Shown here one piece after another: positions 1 through 13,249 of a DNA stretch of 64,000 nucleotides; position 1 is the stretch's first letter, and the number at the start of each line of letters is the position of its first letter. A model generated the notes under the pieces. It was not told where the DNA came from. It did not search any database and saw only the letters and a list, made by a program, of their open reading frames with translations. This DNA is from Paracyclopina nana (taxonomy: Eukaryota; Arthropoda; Copepoda; Cyclopoida; Cyclopettidae), in assembly GCA_019096065.1 (NCBI GenBank), contig JAGUCH010000008.1, positions 315,001 through 379,000 on the forward strand, written 5' to 3'. Made by a program: the position numbers and the translations under genes.

Positions 1-3000
1 GATCATCAATTTTGTCCTGTGTGAACTCATCTTCTGAGCACTTTACTTGGTTTACTTTCTGGTCTCCTGTAGTGTCTTCCATAGCTGAAATACCAAAAGT
101 ACTAGATGCTTTTTTGCCTGAAGCAAAAGGTCCACAATCCACTTCATCAATTTGCTGCAAATTGTCTTTGATTGTGAGAACCTCTGAATTGTTGTGATCA
201 TGGTCACTGATCACCTTTTGGGCATCTGACATTGTATCTGGATGTATGACTTCTTGGACTTGATCTTTGAGAATTGTTACTGATGAACTTTCATGAATGG
301 TTTCTGTATGGTGGCTTTCTATAGAAAAAGATGACTTTTGAGAGTTCTTTGATGTCATGACTTCTGTTCTTGATAACATAGAATGGTCCAAAGTTTCAGA
401 CATTGTAACATCTTGTGTTAGTTGTCGCTGTTCATAGGACTTGCTAAATGTATCAACCCTTTGATTTGCATTTGCTATTCTTGACATGTCAATTTCAACA
501 GTTTCTTGAGTAATGGCACAAGAACTCTGAATGTTTCCACCAACACTTTTCATCGTTGATGATCTTGCTTCGTTCTCAGATTCTTTGCCTTGTATTTGGA
601 TCAACTCAAAAGATCCTTTTATCAAAGAACCACTAGGGCTTTTTGAAGTTTTTACTTGAGATTTAGCTGCACTGCTTTCTTCTTGATGCTTACTTTCTTT
701 TTCAGCTGTGTTAGAGGTGCTTCTAGAGTCAGACTCAGTAATAATAGAACTTGCGAGCGAAACAATTTTCGACATGTGTCCATGTTTTTGCTCATCAAAT
801 TCCTTGGAGGGTTTTCGCTCTTTCTTTTTCTCCCCTTTTGAGGACAATTTCTTCTTGAGTGTTTGCAAAAGGGAGGACTTTTTACCACTTGATTTGACAT
901 CACTTTTCTCACTTCCAACCAAGATCTTTGATTGATCATTAATGGCACTTATTGTATCACTGTTTGGTTGTTGTTCATCATAGGTTGGTTTGGTATCACA
1001 GTCATTTGTAGAATTGGATGGCATCTGAAAGAAGAAAAGTAGAATTAGGATCAGGCAATGAGTTTTGATCAAACAGGTTAATACAAAAAGCAATCAATGA
1101 CACACCCAAGCATTAAGAGTTTAACAACAAAAAAATGAGTCCTTTCGATATGAAATGTTAGAACAGGCCAAAAATGGATCATACTTTTAGATCTGCTAGA
1201 AGTTAACTACGCTAGCTTTGAGATCATTGATTTGCTTCAGGTGCTTGGTCCACATGACATAAATCTGCCTGAATTCAACTTCCAAGACTGATTGTCCATC
1301 TTCAGATGTGCTAGTTTGTACATCAGCCAAACTGTCTTCAAGATCCACTATCATTCCATTGCCATCTTCCACTTTTTGCAAGAGCGCTTGAATTGCTCCA
1401 GATACATCAAATTGAGCATCACTTGACTTGCAGCTGATAATTTCCTTCAGGTAATGAGCTTGTTCGGTGAGGAAGTCTGTGAAGTTTATCAGTCTGTCTT
1501 CATAATCTTCTTGATCTTGAATACATTCGTTCATCTGCATGATCAATTTGGCAGACTTGATTTTGATTGTTTCGAATAACGCTTGAATGCTAGTGAGATA
1601 AGTGGACAGTGAGAAGTCGTTGGTTTGAGTCATCAACTTGCTTGTCTTTTCAAACACAACAGTGACAAGTTTTTCATGGGCCTCAATGTCACCATGTATC
1701 TCATGGTATTCTTCCAATTGTCTTCGCTTGTCGTCAAGACAACTCTTGAGGTCTAAACTCTTTTGCAAAGAGTCTTCAACATCTTTCAGCCACATAGTTA
1801 GCTCTTCGTGTAATTGAGCAATTTCAAGCATGTCAGCATTCAAGCTTTCCTTAGCCTCATATTCTTCAAGTAGAGAAGTGACCTCTTCAAGACAAGCTTG
1901 CACTTGTTCATTTTGGTGCTCTGTAAGTTTAACAGATATTTCATTGAGGTCTTCCAATAGATCTTTGGCCACATCTTCAAAGTCTTCGCTGGCAATCCCT
2001 AATTCCTTCAACTCTTCTGTTCTGCTCAGTATTTTATTGATGAGGTCAAAAGCAGACATTCTTTCATCAATGTTTGCTTTCAGATTTTCCATCAACCCTT
2101 GCAAGTGGCCAGGTACATTGGGAAGGTTCAGAGAGACAGACAACTCTTGAATGTTTTTCATCTTTCCAATCAGTTTTTGGTGCTGTTCCTTCAAGTGAGG
2201 TCCATCAACAGCTCCAGCTTCTATGGAGACCAATAGCTCATTGATTTTCTCTTCCAAGCTTCTCATTTGAGCCAAGAAGAGTCTAAGATCAGTCATTTGT
2301 TTATCCAACTTTGAGCTCATATCGTCAACAGTTGAAAGTATCACCACATCTTCAGGTTGAATGGGCTTGGCAGCCAAAGATTTGTCAAACAATTCATTAA
2401 GGTCACTCTCAGCTCTCCGAATGGACTGAAGCCAATTGTCTTTTTTGACAGAGCTTGATCTCAGCTCAACTTTCAGCGAGCTCATTTGCTCAGTCCAGGA
2501 TTGTAAGTTTGCAGCACAATTCATAGCATAGGCACAAGAGTTGAGTAGAACCAATGTTTGGTCCAAACACTGAACCAGTTGGGTGACATCAGTGAAGGGC
2601 TCGCCTAAGCACATTTCATCAATGCTTGCTTGCATCCATGTTCGCAGCCAAGAGAATTCACAAGATATTCTTCCTAGCATGGCTTGCATATCCACCTGCA
2701 TGATTTGCACAATGCTTGCAAAAATACTGTTCATCTTGATTTCAAAGAAGTCTGATTTGGCTGGCAACTCAGTTGGTCTTGGTAGTCTCCAGCATAAGCT
2801 AGACAACTTGCCATATTTCATCCTAAAGTCAGAACTACTTTCATGGACTTCAGAGGAGATTTCAGACTCAATGCTGATCAGAGTTTTGCCCACTGCTGTG
2901 TTCTCTTCTTTTTGAGCTTCGACTTCTTCAACATATGCTTGGAACTTGACAATCAAGCGGCCAAAGATTGCCTTCCATGCTTCAGGTAAGCTGTCAATTT

Positions 3001-6000
3001 CAAGACTTGGCACCTCAGATATTTGCACACTTTTAATGTTACAAAGAAGTGTCATGACATTGTCAAGTTTGTCGATAGCCCTTATGTACCAAGAAGACCC
3101 ATCAACATTGTTGGCATCCAAAATATAATCGAAGGATTCTTGCATTTCCTTTTCTTTGGCTAGAATGTCTTTAAGTATTTGGACACTTCCTTGAAGAGGC
3201 ATCTCATGGTCAGTGCCAATGCTATCCAAATTATTGATAGGCTTCACAAGCGAAAACAGTTCCTTGGCTTTGTCTTGGCATTTCCTCAAGTAATTCAAGC
3301 AGAAAGGCTTCATCAACTTTGATTCCGCAGTCTTTGGGATCCATATATCTTTGAAGGTCTTTATGACATCGAATGTCTCTTTGAGACTTGTCAAAGCACT
3401 TAAATGAGACTTACAATCCACATAGTTTTGCGCCATTTGAAACTCAACTGTTGACAGTTGTTTGTCGAGTGAGGCAGTGACTTTAGCCAGTTCAGAGTCT
3501 TGATTCTGACATTCCTGTAAGTAAGCCTGAACTTTGGATTTGATGCTTGGCAGCATATTTGGCATGAAATTGAATTTATCCGTTTCAACACTGTCGAGAA
3601 CTTTGGAAATATGTTGGCAACAATTGGCAATGTCGTCAATCGATTTGGACAAGTTGCAGTTTGGATTCTGAACCTGTGCACACAAGTCATCTAATAAAGA
3701 CATGTCTTTTGCAAGCACATCCCATTGGGAAATCAGTTTGTTGACTAAGAACAGTCTTTCTTTTTGCTTGGTACACAACTCAGCATACCTTTGCTGAATG
3801 TTGGCCAACTCTTTTTTGAGCTGAGATGTATCGAAAGATGGAACTGTCTGCATCTCATGAATCAGTTGTTTCTCACACTTGAAGAACATTTCAAAGTTGT
3901 ACCTCATTTTCCTCAGAACATCAATTGAATGTTTGTAGTCTTCGTGCATCTTTTGCAGTTGTTCTTTGCTTTCAATTGGAATGAAGCTGTCATCAGGAAA
4001 CTTGCAATTGAATTGATTCATGTCATCTTCAAAGCTGTTCTTCAATGATTCACTCTGATTCCACATTTGAATGAGAGACTGCGATTTGGCTTTTTGATCC
4101 CGCAACAAATTGGTGACCCTTTCCCATTTCAAGCAAATGTCCTTGATGGAAGATCCACTATTGTGAAAATCCTTGACAGCCTGGCCAAGCAATACATAGT
4201 CATCCTTGTCTTTTTGTAGTCTTTCACAGTCATCTAAAATTTTCTCAACATTTCTGGAAGCTTTGTCAATTGCAGACAAGGTGCTGCCTTCTATTTTGAT
4301 GCCTTGCAAGGCCAAAAGAATATTTTGCAAGCTATTGGCAATGAGTTCTTCTTTCTCATGGAAGGATTGCAACTGGGCTTCGCGAGTAGTCAAGTCAGCA
4401 TTCTCAAGTATGTTCTTGTTGATCTGGTTGGACATCTCATTGACAGCCACAAGCTGATTTTTGACCATTTCAAAAATATCCTTGTCCAAGTCTGCAATGT
4501 CTTCCAGCTTCAATTGTCGTGTTGATGCTTGAGTCCTCCAGTTATTAGCTTCAAGGAGAATCCCATCTTTATCATCAATCAAATTCTTCACATCAATCTT
4601 CAATATTGCTTTGATTCCATTCAGTGACTCTTCTGCCCAAGTGAACATATCAAGAGCTTCTTTGGTGGCTTTGATCTTTGTACTAAGAAGACCAGACAAG
4701 TCTCCAATCCGGATGTCTTTGTCAATTAAGGATTCCCGCAAGCTGGAGTAATAGTCCAATTTTTGCTCTAAATTGTTTGAAGCTGCTGAAGATGTTTTTG
4801 AGCACTTCATAATGTTGAAAAGCTCAAGGAGACAAGATTGTTTGCTCTTCAAAGCTTCGATGAAGTTGTCATCGAGAACTAACTTCATGTCTGGAAACTT
4901 TGCTGAAATGTTGGCAATGCTTTCCATGGTTTGGGGCTGCAAGTTGAGAGGGTCAGACTCTGCTATTTCAAGAAGTTGGAGGGTATTTTTGAGAGGCTCT
5001 GAAATCTTCACAACTTTAAGGATCTGACATCTCAGCAATGCAGCACTGACTTTCCGCTTTAGAACATCTTCAGTGGATCCTTGTAAATTGCATTCAAGAG
5101 CATTGAGTTCTTGCTTTTTCTCATCTATCCAGACTTGCATATCTTTCTGTTGGCAAAATCTAGGCAAAAGTGGCTCTGCTAGGCTTGATTTGAGATCAAG
5201 ACACAAGACTACAGCGACAGAGTCAATGAATGACTTGACTTCTGCTATGTTGTACATATTCAATAGGTAGATGGTGCAATTGATGGCCAGTTCTCTCCAG
5301 CCTTGAAAATACTCATATTGCTGAGCTATGTCTTTTAGTTTCTTGGCAAGGTCTTCAGAATTATTGGTGCTCAATAAAATGTGTCTGACAAACCCCAACA
5401 CATCTTGAATATAATGCTTAAGTCCAGAAAACTGAAAAAATGCCCAAAACAAAGAGTTCCTCATTATAATTTCCCTGCAGCCCAATCCTAATGCTTGGGG
5501 CAAATGGAAAGCAAAAATAAATGCTTACCTCGAAGGCAAGAGCTTCCTTGCAAAGCGAAGAAGTCCTGGATTTCAGCTTGCTTTGAGCAAAGACAATGTC
5601 TTCTTCACCGGTTTGCAGACTTTCACTGAGATGCGTCAAAACTTCAGAGGCTTCAAACTCGTTAGAGGTAGTCATTTGTTCAGATGCTTCCTTTATCTGC
5701 CCCTCAACAATCCCTTTCATTTGCTCGACTTTCTTTGCAGTTGATGTCAAAGCAGATTGGTCTCCAAAATCGCCATACATCTTCAATCGAACAGCTTCAA
5801 GACTTTTCTCGATGATGTCAAAGACTTGATTGAGAGAGGCTTGAATATTTGCATCCAAGTTCTTCTGTTGCTCCTTCAACTCTCGTACTTTAGTTGATAT
5901 GACATCTTCTTTGGAAGCAAGCGTCTCAATGTCTTGGAGGGTGATGACTTTTTCAGCTGTGTTCCTTAAGAACTCATCAATGGACCCATGGAATTCTTGA

Positions 6001-9000
6001 AGCTCGTTACAGATCATGGTTGTATCTTTGGCAAGCTGGACTTTAGCCAGATTTTCCTCTTCATTGTCGTCTTCTTCCTCATCATCGTTGTCAGAACTTT
6101 CATGAGGTTGCTCAACTGGAATTGACATAATTTTGTCTCTCAAATAGTTCAAGTGAGTGTAAGTGGAAGCAATGTCAGCCGAGCACTCTTTACTCAAGTT
6201 GATCAAAATGTCGAGCATTGCCAGAATCCTCTGCTTGTCTTCAAGTGGGATATTGTGTAGCAATTGCTCAAGGTCAGACTTTGCAAGGATTTTGAGATCT
6301 GTGGCCAATTTGGTGCCATGATCAGCCAAATTTTGCTGATTTTCTAGGTCAGCTCCTTGGATGTAGTCCAATGTCTTTTGGATCTGCGCCCTGACTGCAG
6401 ACGAGTTTTCATCACTGTTTTGTCTCCGCATTAAAATCATGATGTTTAATTGTAGTACAACCAATTGAAGAAGATTTGAAGTGGTGGACTCCAGGAGAGT
6501 GTCCAATTCTGAGAACCAATTTGTAAACTTTTGAAGCAGCAATTGTTCCCTGTTGGGAGACTTGTAAAAAACTTCAAGTTCTTTCAAATGTCGCCAGACA
6601 TAGTTCAATTCTGAGCTGACTTCAGTCACATCAAACCCTTCTTGACCTATCTCTTGCAACATTAGTTTTGTCTCTTCAATGGCCTGAAGATGGGACTCAA
6701 TTTTCTTGACGGAAATGTCAGAAATGTGCATGTTGAGGACCTGGTTCTCAAAGAAGTCCATCTGTTCTTCGATGTCGCCCACTTTCTTGATGACTTCTTC
6801 CAAAAATTGCAGCCTCAAAGGAAGGGATGATCTGACATTGACAAGATGTTCTTTTTGGCTCTTCAGCACCTTCATTGTGTCTTCAATTTCAGGCATGGCC
6901 ATCTCAGACACCAAGGCCTGCAAAAAAGTATATAGTTATCAAATTGAGCAAATAAAATGGCCTTTAAAAAAGGAAGACTATCTATGTTTAGCCCAAATGT
7001 CACCCAATTGACAAAGCATAATCTAATTTGAGGGTAAAAAGTTTTCACCTGAAACCTTCGCGACAAGGATTTGAAGAGTGTTTCCATGTCAGCAACTTCA
7101 GAGGTGACTTGAGTGATTTCATCAAAGGCGTCCATTACTTCTTGAGTGTTGAATCTTCTCACGTGCATCAATGAGTTCTCAGCTCTGGTCAGCCAAGAAG
7201 CCAGTTTTTTAAGCTCCTCATCAAAGGACGCCTTGTTGAGAGTGTCACTCCCATATTTCTCAGCGTATTGAAGTAAGTAACTCCAGTTGCAGTGGATGAC
7301 AGCCATTTTTTGCTGCAAATTGGATGCAATGCTTTCATCGCAAGCTGTCATGAGAAAGCACGAAGTGGATTGAAGCAGCGTGTAATGCATTTTCCAATTG
7401 TCCAAGTCCTCGAGAAATAATTGGATTTGGGCTTCATCCCCTTCGAATCTTTCAAAAGCCTCATTCAAGTATCCCTCCATGGCAGCGTATGAAGAGTTCC
7501 ATTGTTGCCAATTGTTTAGGACTTCATTGAGGTGAGCTTGAACATGTTGCAATTCAGTTGAGATGACTGACCATTTCTGGCTGACGTCTTCGATGAATTT
7601 GTCAATTTCAATCCTTTCAGAGACGCTCAAGTTGGCATTGTTTTTGTAGTCCTCTGAGACATCTTTGAACTCAAGAAAGGCTTTCTGGAACTCTTGGAAG
7701 ATTTTGTTTTTTGACACAAAAGCTTTGTATTGTGTAAGGCAATGGCTGACATTTTCTTCGTTGCCACATTTTCTCGTCCACAGTTTTAATTTGTTCTCAG
7801 TCAGGCTCAAGAATGCCAATATACAGCACTGCAAAATAAGGAAAATTACATTATGTCCCTGCTGCCAAGAGAACCGTTATGCAAAGGATCCATGTTAGAG
7901 AAATGTTTATCAAGAACATTCAATTACTAAGGAGCTAAGCAAAAGCTCCCATTTTCAGATGAAACTAAAAGATGTACAACATAAATGTCAATACCTTGTG
8001 CTCAAGAAATTTGAGGTGAAAGCCTCGTTGACAGGACTTGGGACCTATCAAATGTAACCGGTTAATCAAGGACTTGAGTTGTTCTGGAGGGACATTTTCA
8101 GTTGTTTTGGAGCTCCATTGCTTCAACTGCTCCATAGTTCTCTCATAGTTTTCAAAGAACTGCTTATGGTCATCAATTTTCTGATTGAGTAAAGCTGCAG
8201 AGTCTTCGTTGAATTGAACCGGTTCATCCTCTGACATAAGGAATGCTTCGCCTTGGTTCACCCATTCTCCAATTATTCCCAATTCTCCTGGTAAAGCAGT
8301 GTCCAGAATCCACTGAAGATGTCGTAGCTAAAATCATGAATGTTGATTAAGAAAAGTTCTCGACAAGCATAAGCAGCTTTAGGCTCTTAAAATAGTAACA
8401 ATGCATGAAAAAAGGTTACCTGGGTTATGACCTTCTGCCAGTTGGTATCGATGTCTTTCCAGAAATGAGACAATTCTCCCAAGGAACTTTCTTCGTGCAG
8501 GGATTTCAGATGATTGTAGAGCTGATCCTGCGACTCCAATTCCCTCTTGAATTGTAGGTAATCCATGTAGGAAAGTCTTCGTTGATCTTTCTTCAGGTTG
8601 ATTGATTCAAAGAATTGATTGGTGGTAGTTAGCCAGGCTCTCAATTGCTCAATTTTGGACACAACTGGCAAATTGCTCTGATGTGGCTGAAAGTGCGAAG
8701 AAAACAATTGTATATTAGAAGTTAACATTGAATAGATCATCTAGTTCTGACCTTGCTACTTGATGGTCTTTTTGGCATTGGATGTACCAATTTGGCTGAA
8801 GTGGTTGAGGTGTAGCAAACACTAGCACTTCTATCTCCACTTGATTTCTCGACAACTTGTTGATGTTGTTCTTGACTCGTCAAGTACTTGTTCTGGTGAG
8901 AATGCGAAGAATCCTACAAGTACACTTTTAAATTGGCATAATCATGAATTGGATATTGTTTACCTTGGATGAAAATTTGTTAAGGAACTGGGCAACATAA

Positions 9001-10775
9001 GTCATAATGGATTTTTCATCGGGACTCGAAACATCAACATCTTCAGGATCCAGCAAAGGGTAGATGCCAAACTCCTTTTCGGCTATCAGAAAGGCGATTT
9101 TCAGTCGCGACAAATTGGATTTGCCATGCAAGGCATGCAAGGTGAGTAGGCCCTCAAAGTCTTCAAGTTTGACAAACAAATCTGGAAGAAAAACAATATT
9201 TGAAAAAAAAATATTCTTCATAGAGTCTTGTTCGTACCTGGATTAAGTGCAGATATAAGTGCCACAAATGCTCTTCCATCTCTCCAGGATGACCCAAAGT
9301 TGTCGACATGAATGCCAAATTTGGGTGTGAGCATTTCTTTGCACCATTGCAAAAGGGCATTTCTGGCCCCAACTTTCCAGCCACTGGAGCGCCTTCTTGA
9401 GTCAGAAATGGCATGGCCATGACCAGAGGAAGATTCATAGATTTTGGTATTTTCTTCAATCTGAAATGAGAAAGTATGTTTTTTTTTGTACTTGGCAAAA
9501 ATAGAGTCATTTCTTGGTAAGGAATAGGAGATCATATCTAAAAATACTTTGAGTTTTTTCTTTCAGATCATGAATCATATTTTTGAGGATTTCATTCCGG
9601 AAAAATTATATGCTCAAATGAGTCAATTCCTGTAATTAAGCTTCATTGAAGCTTGAAATATTTGCTACTTAATTGTTGCATTTGAGCTCTTAATGATTAG
9701 CATATGCCAATATTGGAAAATATTTCTACAAAAAATGATTTCTTTCTGTCAAAGTAAATTTTTACTTTTTTTAGCAATATACTTTGTTATTGTTATATAA
9801 ATTACTTAAAATTACTTTTGGCGGGAAATTCAAAAATGTGCTTACTTGGAAGTACAGAATTATGGTCCAAATGAGGCCAAGGATGACTGGTGGCCTTCCA
9901 TCCACAATATCACTCGCATTGATATTAACCAGTTTGATTTTCCTGGTGCGGAGGAATTCCAGCGCAGTGTTGCAGTTGCTCAAGAAATGGGGCCGTTTCA
10001 GCACGCGGCCTTTCTCCTCTTGTAATTTACAACCCGAGAGGACTTCGAGCAATGTCAGCAAGACAACTCCACTCTTCAAATCTTGTATCAAATCCGAGAT
10101 TTTCAGGCCTGCATTCCTCTATAAAAAAATTCAAAAAAGTGACAAATCTATTAAAAATTCAAAAAATGACAAATATGTTAAAAATATGACCAATCAATTA
10201 AGACAATAGAACTAATTTAAAAAAATGAAATTGGTAAAAATGTATAATTCATATAAAAATGAGTCATTCTTTAAATAAACTAAATTCTTTCAAAAAACTG
10301 AAATTCATTTTTAAAAGTATAATTCTTTTAGAAAATGAAAATCATTTTAAAAATAAAATAAATGCTCACCCGTGATAAATGTGAATTTATCCAGTTGACA
10401 AAAGTCTTCTTTTGCACTCGATCTTGCTCATCTAAAAAAGAAAATAAAAAATCAATAAAATGGCTGCCATTCATTTACCAAGAAAAGCAGGTATGAAAAA
10501 CGCAAGAAAAGCATGACATCTCTTCCCGGCCATTTTTTAGCCTTTGAAAACCCTAAAACCGTCAAAATAATCAGCTGTCAACCTGTCTAACCTCTGATTT
10601 GTCCAATTTTGCCATCATAGCTATGGCTATGGAGCTGAGAGGCCTCGAATTCGGCTGCTGGATTGTGGTGCAAAAAGGCCTCAGTCGAGTAGTGTTTATA
10701 CCAGTCATGGGACGTTTTCTTCGGGCTGCCATTTAACGGCTTTTTTAACGGGGGTTCCGACAGCCTTCGCGCCAT
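1..10775 (-). CDS. Syne1/Msp300: Nesprin (SYNE/MSP-300), N-terminal part, runs off the left edge
   Basis: Giant actin-binding, spectrin-repeat protein that links nuclei and other organelles to the cytoskeleton. Twelve coding exons, phases all consistent: 10775-10592, 10431-10370, 10118-9846, 9460-9238, 9181-8964, 8913-8752, 8686-8420, 8327-7995, 7828-7049, 6917-5529, 5431-1211, 1024 to the edge (about 3045 residues seen). CH1 lies at about residues 63-175, with the family signatures [19 protein letters not shown] and [12 protein letters not shown]2 lies at about 195-318, with LLDPEDVDV and [13 protein letters not shown]. Together they form a tandem actin-binding domain of nesprin rather than spectrin or plectin type. 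From about residue 380 to 2700 the protein is continuous helical spectrin-like repeat with an acidic patch in exon 10. Exon 12 is Ser/Lys-rich and not helical. The KASH domain is not in the window. The start ATG at 10775 is the first in frame with the CH exons; the in-frame sequence upstream has no ATG nearby. Confidence 0.94.
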
Positions 10776-10827
10776 GTTTACATCGCTTTTCGCACACTTT
10801 GGAAACAAACTCAAAAGTCTCAAATTC

Positions 10828-11024
10828 GGCCCAGTGTGTGGGACTCAACGCACCGAAAATATTCAGCTGAATTGAGCGCGCGCGCGTGCGTGCGCCGCTG
10901 CGTTGCGCCAAGAGCTTTGCGCGCATGCGCAGTAACTTTGTTGTTGTTTTTGTTTCTGCGACGCGCGGCGCGGCGAGAGAGCGCGCGCGCTCGCGTGCAG
11001 CGCAACCAAGCAGCACACTGGGCC
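10828..11024. repeat. Inverted 11-mers flanking the CpG island
   Basis: GGCCCAGTGTG at 10828-10838 and its exact reverse complement CACACTGGGCC at 11014-11024 bracket the CpG-rich block. The same 11-mer, in the opposite relative orientation, forms the ends of the element at 21144-21658. Confidence 0.4.
10870..11010. promoter_or_regulatory. CpG-rich upstream region of nesprin with NRF1-type palindrome
   Basis: About 100-230 bases upstream of the nesprin ATG the otherwise AT-rich DNA becomes almost pure CG/GC. Alternating CG runs lie at 10876-10892 and 10978-10995. The perfect palindrome GCGCATGCGC at 10921-10930 matches the NRF1/Ewg consensus YGCGCAYGCGC, which is known to drive TATA-less promoters in animals. 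Promoter function is inferred from position and composition. Confidence 0.45.
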
Positions 11025-13114
11025 AACACATTTTGGGAATTTGAACACACCTGGGGCAAATATTTTATGTGGTGCGATCAAAGTCGCTTTTTTTTAATAC
11101 GGCCCCCAAAAATGATGCTTGGCATTTTGCGCTGCGGTCAGAAATCCAAGCAATGCAATGTGAGCAATTCTTTGTGCCTTTGTTGTGAATTTTGCGTGGG
11201 TGCTTTTTTTTAATGAATGCCGTCAAATCAAAGAGGGTTACACTCAAATTCCAGAATGAATTCCATTTTTTAGAGTGAATTAATTATGTTTGTGTTTTGT
11301 TTTGTTTATCTTTGATGATTTTGCGGACTTGTCTTGATTGTTTACTTTTTGGGAACTTTTTTGCTAACTTTGCTTCTTTTTTGTGCTGCTGAAACTGTAA
11401 AATCTTGAAAATCTTGATGAAATGTGGGTAATAATTCGGCCTCAAAATAGCCCGATTTAAATGTCATGACATTTGATTTTAGTCACCCAAATTCTGGTTG
11501 AAACCAACCAAAACCTTGCCATTTATGATAAATCTGCCTTGGTAAATATGACTTTGATTACCATTATTTTACATTACATTGCTGAGATTTTAACATTTTT
11601 ACATGCTTTTTTTGCTTGTATGATGTGAAATTTGATCAAGTGATAAAAAAAGTTGACTGCTACTAATTCTCATTTTGAGATTGACAGGCACAAATTTGTT
11701 GCCTTATTTGGACCATCAAAAGTGGATTTGGCATTCATTCAGACTAGAATAATAAGCAATGAATGCATTTCTTTCGATAATTTGACGTAATTTTGGTAAT
11801 TTAGTGGCCATTATGAAATCTTGCAAATCAACTCTGCCTAATTTAAAATTAAGCCTGATTCACAATAATTGAACTACAATAAGAAGGTGAAATAATTAAA
11901 TGATGACAACTGTTTGTGTCAAAAAATAGTTTGATTTTAGAAAAAACCCGACTGAACACACAAATGTCAGCCTTCAATCAAAATTAAGCTGGCTAAAGTT
12001 TTCAAATCCGAAAACAAGTAAGGTTAAACTATATTAATTTTTGTGTTTTCAAATTGATAATATGATTATTAAACTATAATTGGAATTCATGCATTGAAAA
12101 AATTAATTGTAACCTACATTTTTCAGTTTTAACTAAATAATGAAAAATCCTTAAAATGATTTTGTTAGCGTAGTAAGAGAATGTTGCTAGCTGTAATAGA
12201 GACCAAAAGCATACCCAAAAATGAAGAAAGCAATATTTAGGCACAATGGATTATTTTCCCATAATGCCGCGCATCTAATTATTGAAGGTACTTTTTCAAC
12301 ATCATGAAAAAAACAGAAAAATGTTTTCATTTAAAAAAATTACTAAAATTGAACAGGATTTTTCAGCATCAAAATTGTGAATACTTATTCCTACCAAAAT
12401 AAAAAAGCCCTTTTTTTAGATATTTACGTTTTTCTAAAAAATATTTATTTACTTACTTTGCAGTTTGTGTATTTGATCTTGGTATTCAGCCAGGCCTTCA
12501 TCGACATAATCTTGATTTTGGCTGGCAATAATCATGGCTGTCGTATTGCTACTTGCACATTTTAGGCTATTTTCCATTTTATTGGGCTGAAGTTGAAGCA
12601 GCAGCACATGAGGAACTAGGAAGAATTGCTAAAACTGTGCAAAAATTGGACGTTGGCCAAAAATCATCTCAGAACGCTTTCTCATTTTCCCAAGAGTCTG
12701 ATCCGAAAAAAATGCCCCAAGAAATATGTTAGCAAATAAAATTGCCCTAGATTTGTTTATTATTTTTTAAATTGGACATTAGAAAGCACATTTTGGCATT
12801 TTTTAAAAATTGGAATTTTTTCAAAAAAAATTTTTAAAAATCTTTATTTTGATTTTGGCTGCCTTTTGCAAAAATAAAATCAAGGAAAATTTTGTTTGCA
12901 AATCTCATTTTTTCCAGGCCAGACTCTAATTGTCTACTTCTTCAGACTCATGAAGCAAGACTCAGAATCTCTGTCTGGTCGGGCTGTACTGACCTAGAAA
13001 AAATATCCTGGATAATATTCATTGACCCTGACATCATTATTCCACTGAAGAAAGCCAATGAAAACAAACACTCAAGAGAGTTAGAGTTGTGACATCCAAC
13101 AAGATAAATTTTGT
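11025..13114. other. AT-rich intergenic DNA, no gene seen
   Basis: Between the nesprin 5' end and the HBP1 3' end there is about 2 kb of AT-rich DNA with many homopolymer runs. I see only short chance ORFs with no family resemblance, and no clear tandem array. Confidence 0.6.
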
Positions 13115-13120
13115 TTTATT
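13115..13120 (-). promoter_or_regulatory. Polyadenylation signal of HBP1
   Basis: AATAAA on the minus strand, about 130 bases after the HBP1 stop codon. It is the nearest canonical hexamer downstream. Confidence 0.55.
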
Positions 13121-13249
13121 TTAGGGTATAGATATATTATCGAGCATGGAGCTAATAGTTGTTTTTCTTCTTGTCAACATCTTCTTCAATATTCTTCACA
13201 TCAAACAATAATAATTTGAGTAGTAGCAGAGCAGGTTGATTTTTTAGGT

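Noticed and set aside
10705-11213. Overlapping ORFs in the CpG-rich block on both strands
   Set aside because: Shadows created by biased composition; none resembles a protein and the nesprin first exon explains the coding signal at 10592-10775.
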